A stretch of DNA of 64,000 bases, from contig ML058494.1 in assembly GCA_003013855.2 (NCBI GenBank), positions 992,001-1,056,000 on the forward strand. Direction: 5' to 3'. This document shows positions 61,201 to 64,000 of this stretch, piece by piece. The translations under genes were made by a program, and so were the position numbers. Positions within the stretch are counted from its first letter, which is position 1. Every line of letters begins with the position of its first letter. The notes under the pieces are model-generated. The model was given only the letters and a program-made list of their open reading frames with translations. It did no database searches and was not told the DNA's origin. The DNA comes from Liriodendron chinense. Taxonomy: Eukaryota > Streptophyta > Magnoliopsida > Magnoliales > Magnoliaceae.

Positions 61201-61513
61201 TTGTTCTCGTTTACAGGTAAAGGCTCAAATAGGGCCCTCCATCTTTTATTATCAAGCACCGGCATTACATCTAGAATGGCATCCATCTCTTGTATTGTGT
61301 CATCATTTATCTCATGAGAATGGGCCACACATGCCTCCAAAGGGTCGGAAGATAATGACGAGGGGAATGTATCTTCCACGAATGATTCAATCATGTTTAT
61401 TTCGTGGATATCATCATCAACCTCCCGTGGTTGTTTGCATAATTCAAATATGTTAAGCTCAAGGGTCATATTTCCAAAGGACATTTGTACAAGTCCGTTT
61501 CTACAATTGATAA
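58262..61513 (-). pseudogene. Element D Pol: RT, RNase H and integrase (Athila lineage)
   Basis: The minus strand starts in the protease-RT linker (MSFGNMTLELNIFELCKQ...) and runs to YQDD at 58262. RT: KVVKLLEVGIIYPIADSQWV, MCIDYKKLNTVTRKDHFPLP, RRMPFGLCNAPATF and the FMDD active-site motif in EVFMDDFSVFG. RNase H: EIMCDASDYAIGAVLGQR, YYASKTLNSAQANYTTTEKE, FTDHAALKYLL. Integrase: zinc-binding HSQACGGHFSAKKT, core Asp in WGIDFMGPF, Asp in IISDGGSHFCNRPFETLMKK, Glu in TSGQAEISNREI, C-terminal RWTGPYIVQTVYPYGTVKLL. Defects: stop at about 60486, an extra T near 59840, a stop near 59498, frameshifts near 59260 and 58915. It copies and inserts element cDNA. Gag and most of the protease lie beyond insertion E. 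Confidence 0.9.
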
Positions 61514-61772
61514 TTGTTGAGCTATTAATTGTGCATATTTTAACCCCAATTCATCACTCATTATGCATGGTTTTCATAATTTAAAGACTAATCAAATACA
61601 TGTTTTGTGGTTGTAGGAATGAGAGTTACTTTGCCCAATTGATGACCAAAAGAGCTGATTTAGAACCTTGGATGAAGACCCAAGGAGGGCTGAAGGAAGA
61701 AGGAAGCAAAGAAAGAAGCAAAGAAAGAAGAAAATAGAAGAAAGAAAGGAAGAAAACAAGAAGAAAAAGAGA

Positions 61773-61912
61773 CCGACCGGTCTTGACCGGTCGACCAAGG
61801 AAGCCCGACCGGTCTTGACCGGTCGGCCATGCTTGCTGGAGTAATGCCAAAGAGGGCCTGACCGGTCATGACCGGTCGGCCAGCCCTGTCCGACCGGTCG
61901 TGACCGGTCGGC
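61773..61912. repeat. GACCGGTC paired-palindrome array in E LTR
   Basis: Four units of form CGACCGGTC-NN-GACCGGTCG, with NN being TT, TT, AT and GT (the third unit begins TGACC). Each GACCGGTC is an 8-bp palindrome, the paired copies are 10 bp apart, and the pair is itself an inverted repeat. Confidence 0.9.
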
Positions 61913-62693
61913 CATGCAAGTTTCAGATTCCAGTTTCTAAAACAGCAATGTATTCCCGCACCTAGTTTCTCGGACCAATTTTCTGGGCTGATCTTGATGA
62001 TATTTGGAAATCCAACACATCCATGTCGAAGAGGAGCTCGACGCCGAACTAACCCAAGTGGTTTCGTGTCGATCGGAGCTACGGATTGATCGTGGTGGCC
62101 AAAACAATACGAACTGTCCAGAAAGTTCCAGATTTCGCTGTTCTACTCTGGGCCGGTCCAGGTGGCCCATCATTGATGATATGAAGAATCTACTTTGACC
62201 ATATTTTAGACCACATCCATATATGAATAACCACAAAAGTTTCAGATCAAAAGGGTGTGTGGTTTGATCGTACCGGTTGAAGAAAGATGGACCATCCAGA
62301 AAGCTCCAACTGCGCAGAGTTTATAAAAGCCCTAATTGTTCTAATTTTCGGACCACATTCTGAGATCGTTTTGGACAGTCTAATCCATCTATCATGTAGA
62401 GGAGGAAGTTTTCTACTTATGTTCAAAATTTGAGATCAATCCGACCTCTATACACTCCGGAGCGTTGAAAGCAAGATGACTGGTTCTGAAGGTACCCGAA
62501 GTGCGCGATTTTGAGAGGTGGTCGGTGATGTGATTGGTGGGCCCATTCAGAGGACAATCTTGGAAATCTAAATCATCTATGATGAAGATCAAATTACAAG
62601 GAAGCTACAAATCAAATTTGAAGGCAATCCGACCATTGGTTAAGCCGTACCAAGCGAAACAAATTCTGCTATGTTGCTGTACTATTGCTGCAC

Positions 62694-62700
62694 TATAAAA
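62694..62700 (+). promoter_or_regulatory. Element E LTR TATA box
   Basis: TATAAAA in GCACTATAAAAGGAGGTG, at the position conserved in array B LTRs. Confidence 0.6.
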
Positions 62701-63635
62701 GGAGGTGCTCTCTTCTATTCCAGGGCAACCATGGACGTGGGGAGCAAGGAGTTCAAGTCATAGGAGGCTTCCTAGCCTCCTCCAGCTAGTTTTTCTTTCT
62801 TTTCTTAGTTCTAGTTCTAGTTTTTAATATGCTTTTTATTAGCTAATCTCTTAGCTAGAGCTAAGAGGTGAACCTTATAGTTTTCTTAGATTGTTTAATT
62901 CGTTTTATTGGTTTTTAGTTTGGAATTCATGATTATGAACTAAGGTTTGAAGTTTATACAAGTTTTTAAGTAATTTTTCTTAGTCTTGTGATGACTCACG
63001 GATGTTTGGATGAATTACTTAGCATCTTAATTTGTTTGCAACGGTCTAGACCTGTATGATCTGAGGAATCGGAGTGCGCTCTAGTACTAAGTTCTTCATG
63101 AAGGGACTTCCTACCAAAGTTCTATTTTTGTTGTTTTCTGGAATATGTAATGACTGTGCATGTAATTTGAATCCAGTTTAAATCCTGATCTAGCCTTGTC
63201 TTGTGAGAGGACTTGAGGATGGTTATGATTGTGAACTGGACTTATAGAAAAGGGGAATGACCTATGCAATTGAGCATGCTCAGATCAGCCTACATTGAGT
63301 GAATTTGATGCATGGAACTTACATATTACAGACTGTTTGGTTTAACAGCTCTATCATCCGACTAGATAGACAGGAATGTCGATTCTAGTTGAGAGAATAA
63401 GAAACCATAGCGAATTATGCATCTAAGGAAAGCTGTAAGTGGATCCTTGATGCTCTAGTTATCTTTCCATTATCAGATTTTCTATTTTATGTTCAAAAAC
63501 CAATTTCACAAACCTCTTTGATTCTAGTTATTAGGATACTTAGAATTGTTTACTTCCTTCCCTGTGGATCGACCTCGGTCTTACCGAGATTATTACTACA
63601 TCGCAACCCTACACTTGGGGAAGCGAACAAGTTTT

Positions 63636-63653
63636 TGGCGCCGCTGCCGGGGA
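63636..63653 (+). other. Element E primer-binding site, tRNA-Asp (one mismatch)
   Basis: TGGCGCCGCTGCCGGGGA, six bases after the LTR end. A 253-bp leader follows. Confidence 0.82.
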
Positions 63654-63906
63654 AAAAAGTTGAACGGTTCTAATTGTTCTAGTAGCTATAGAGTAGTCTT
63701 AGTTAGGTAGGATTTTCAGTTTTTATAGAAGAAGCCTTTCTGATTTTTTTTTTTTTTTTTTTAGACTACTAACAATTTTTTTTGTTGGATTTTGTAGGAC
63801 ATTGTTGCTGACATATATCTCGCTCTATTGGGTAACATCTCTCCATCTCCCTTCTTTTTGTTCTTTTTTCTAGATTAGGGTAGTTCCAACTCTTTAAAAT
63901 CTCATT

Positions 63907-64000
63907 ATGGCTGATTGGAAGTGTGGTGCTTATGCATACCTTTTGGAAGATGAAATAACAGACCATGAAATTGAAACTCTTTATGATTGGAACCATTATA
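63907..64000 (+). CDS. Non-autonomous family ORF, E copy (5' end only)
   Basis: ATG at 63907 opens MADWKCGAYAYLLEDE and continues TDHEIETLYDWNHY to the window edge without a stop, aligned with array B copy 1 (MADWKCDAYAY) including the LYDWNHY that copy 2 has lost. The only family copy whose visible part is intact; whether the rest is open cannot be seen. Function unknown. Confidence 0.6.
   Translation, partial: MADWKCGAYAYLLEDEITDHEIETLYDWNHY

Larger units (their letters stand above)
61515..63629 (+). repeat. Element E 5' LTR (2115 bp)
   Basis: Starts TGTTGAGCTATTAATTGTGC and ends GGGGAAGCGAACA; same length class as array B LTRs. The best-preserved GACCGGTC array is at 61773-61912. Confidence 0.9.
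61515..64000 (+). mobile_element. Element E (B-family non-autonomous), 5' portion
   Basis: Inserted in D's protease-RT linker: D reads ...INCRNGLVQMSFGN with the break just upstream. It has a complete 5' LTR, a PBS and the start of the family ORF, then leaves the window. ATAAT at 61510-61514 should be its target-site copy. Confidence 0.88.

Noticed and set aside
61773..61912. CRISPR-like array in the LTR palindromes
   Set aside because: The genome is that of a plant, the units are 8-bp palindromes with 2-4-bp linkers, and there are no spacers or cas genes.

Overview
The window is repeat-dense nuclear DNA from a flowering plant. I see no intact host gene. Nearly every base belongs to a nest of transposable elements whose boundaries can be read from terminal TG/CA dinucleotides, target-site duplications (TSDs), primer-binding sites (PBS) and interrupted reading frames. 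Short repeats in the left part, such as the GTGGACCACACC fold-back, remind me of magnoliid genomes; that is only an impression.

Nest order, oldest first. Element A is a minus-strand Ty3/gypsy Tat-lineage element. Its 3' LTR runs off the left edge and ends at 8435. Its antisense accessory ORF (PF04195-like) lies at 8846-8869 plus 21098-23310, its integrase at 23706-24782, and its RNase H and RT remnant at 31660-33279. Five insertions sit inside A: a non-autonomous CACTA element (196-8353, TSD TAA) carrying apparent host-gene fragments; a tandem three-LTR retrotransposon array B (8870-21092, TSD GTGAT) at codon 8 of the accessory ORF; a minus-strand relative B' (24783-31654, TSD GACAC) in integrase; a 578-bp piece of 18S rDNA (32568-33145); and element F from 33280 onward.

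Element F (minus strand, Tat/Ogre-like, tRNA-Arg PBS) has a 3.8-kb LTR containing 169-bp satellite-like tandem repeats. It has a partly duplicated gag (43070-45661) and an antisense ORF with a plant mobile domain (38026-41681), but no pol. Its 5' LTR is interrupted at 47698 by element D, a minus-strand Athila-lineage element with RT, RNase H and integrase at 58262-61513. D is in turn interrupted by C (47779-55588, plus strand, Athila gag and protease but no RT or integrase) and by E (61515 to beyond the right edge, plus strand, same family as B).

B, B' and E form a non-autonomous family. They share LTR ends, the tRNA-Asp PBS and a roughly 0.93-kb 3' untranslated module with the Athila elements C and D. 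In place of gag-pol they carry one ORF of roughly 510-585 codons with no enzymatic domain. That protein looks assembled from repeated LRD[YH] motifs, like the N terminus of C's Gag, and from repeated acidic segments like D's protease-RT linker. This family, its two-hairpin, double-polypurine-tract 3' module and its 10-bp-phased GACCGGTC arrays in the LTRs are the most original features here. Most reading frames are broken, so the locus is largely a fossil, but the family features recur across copies.
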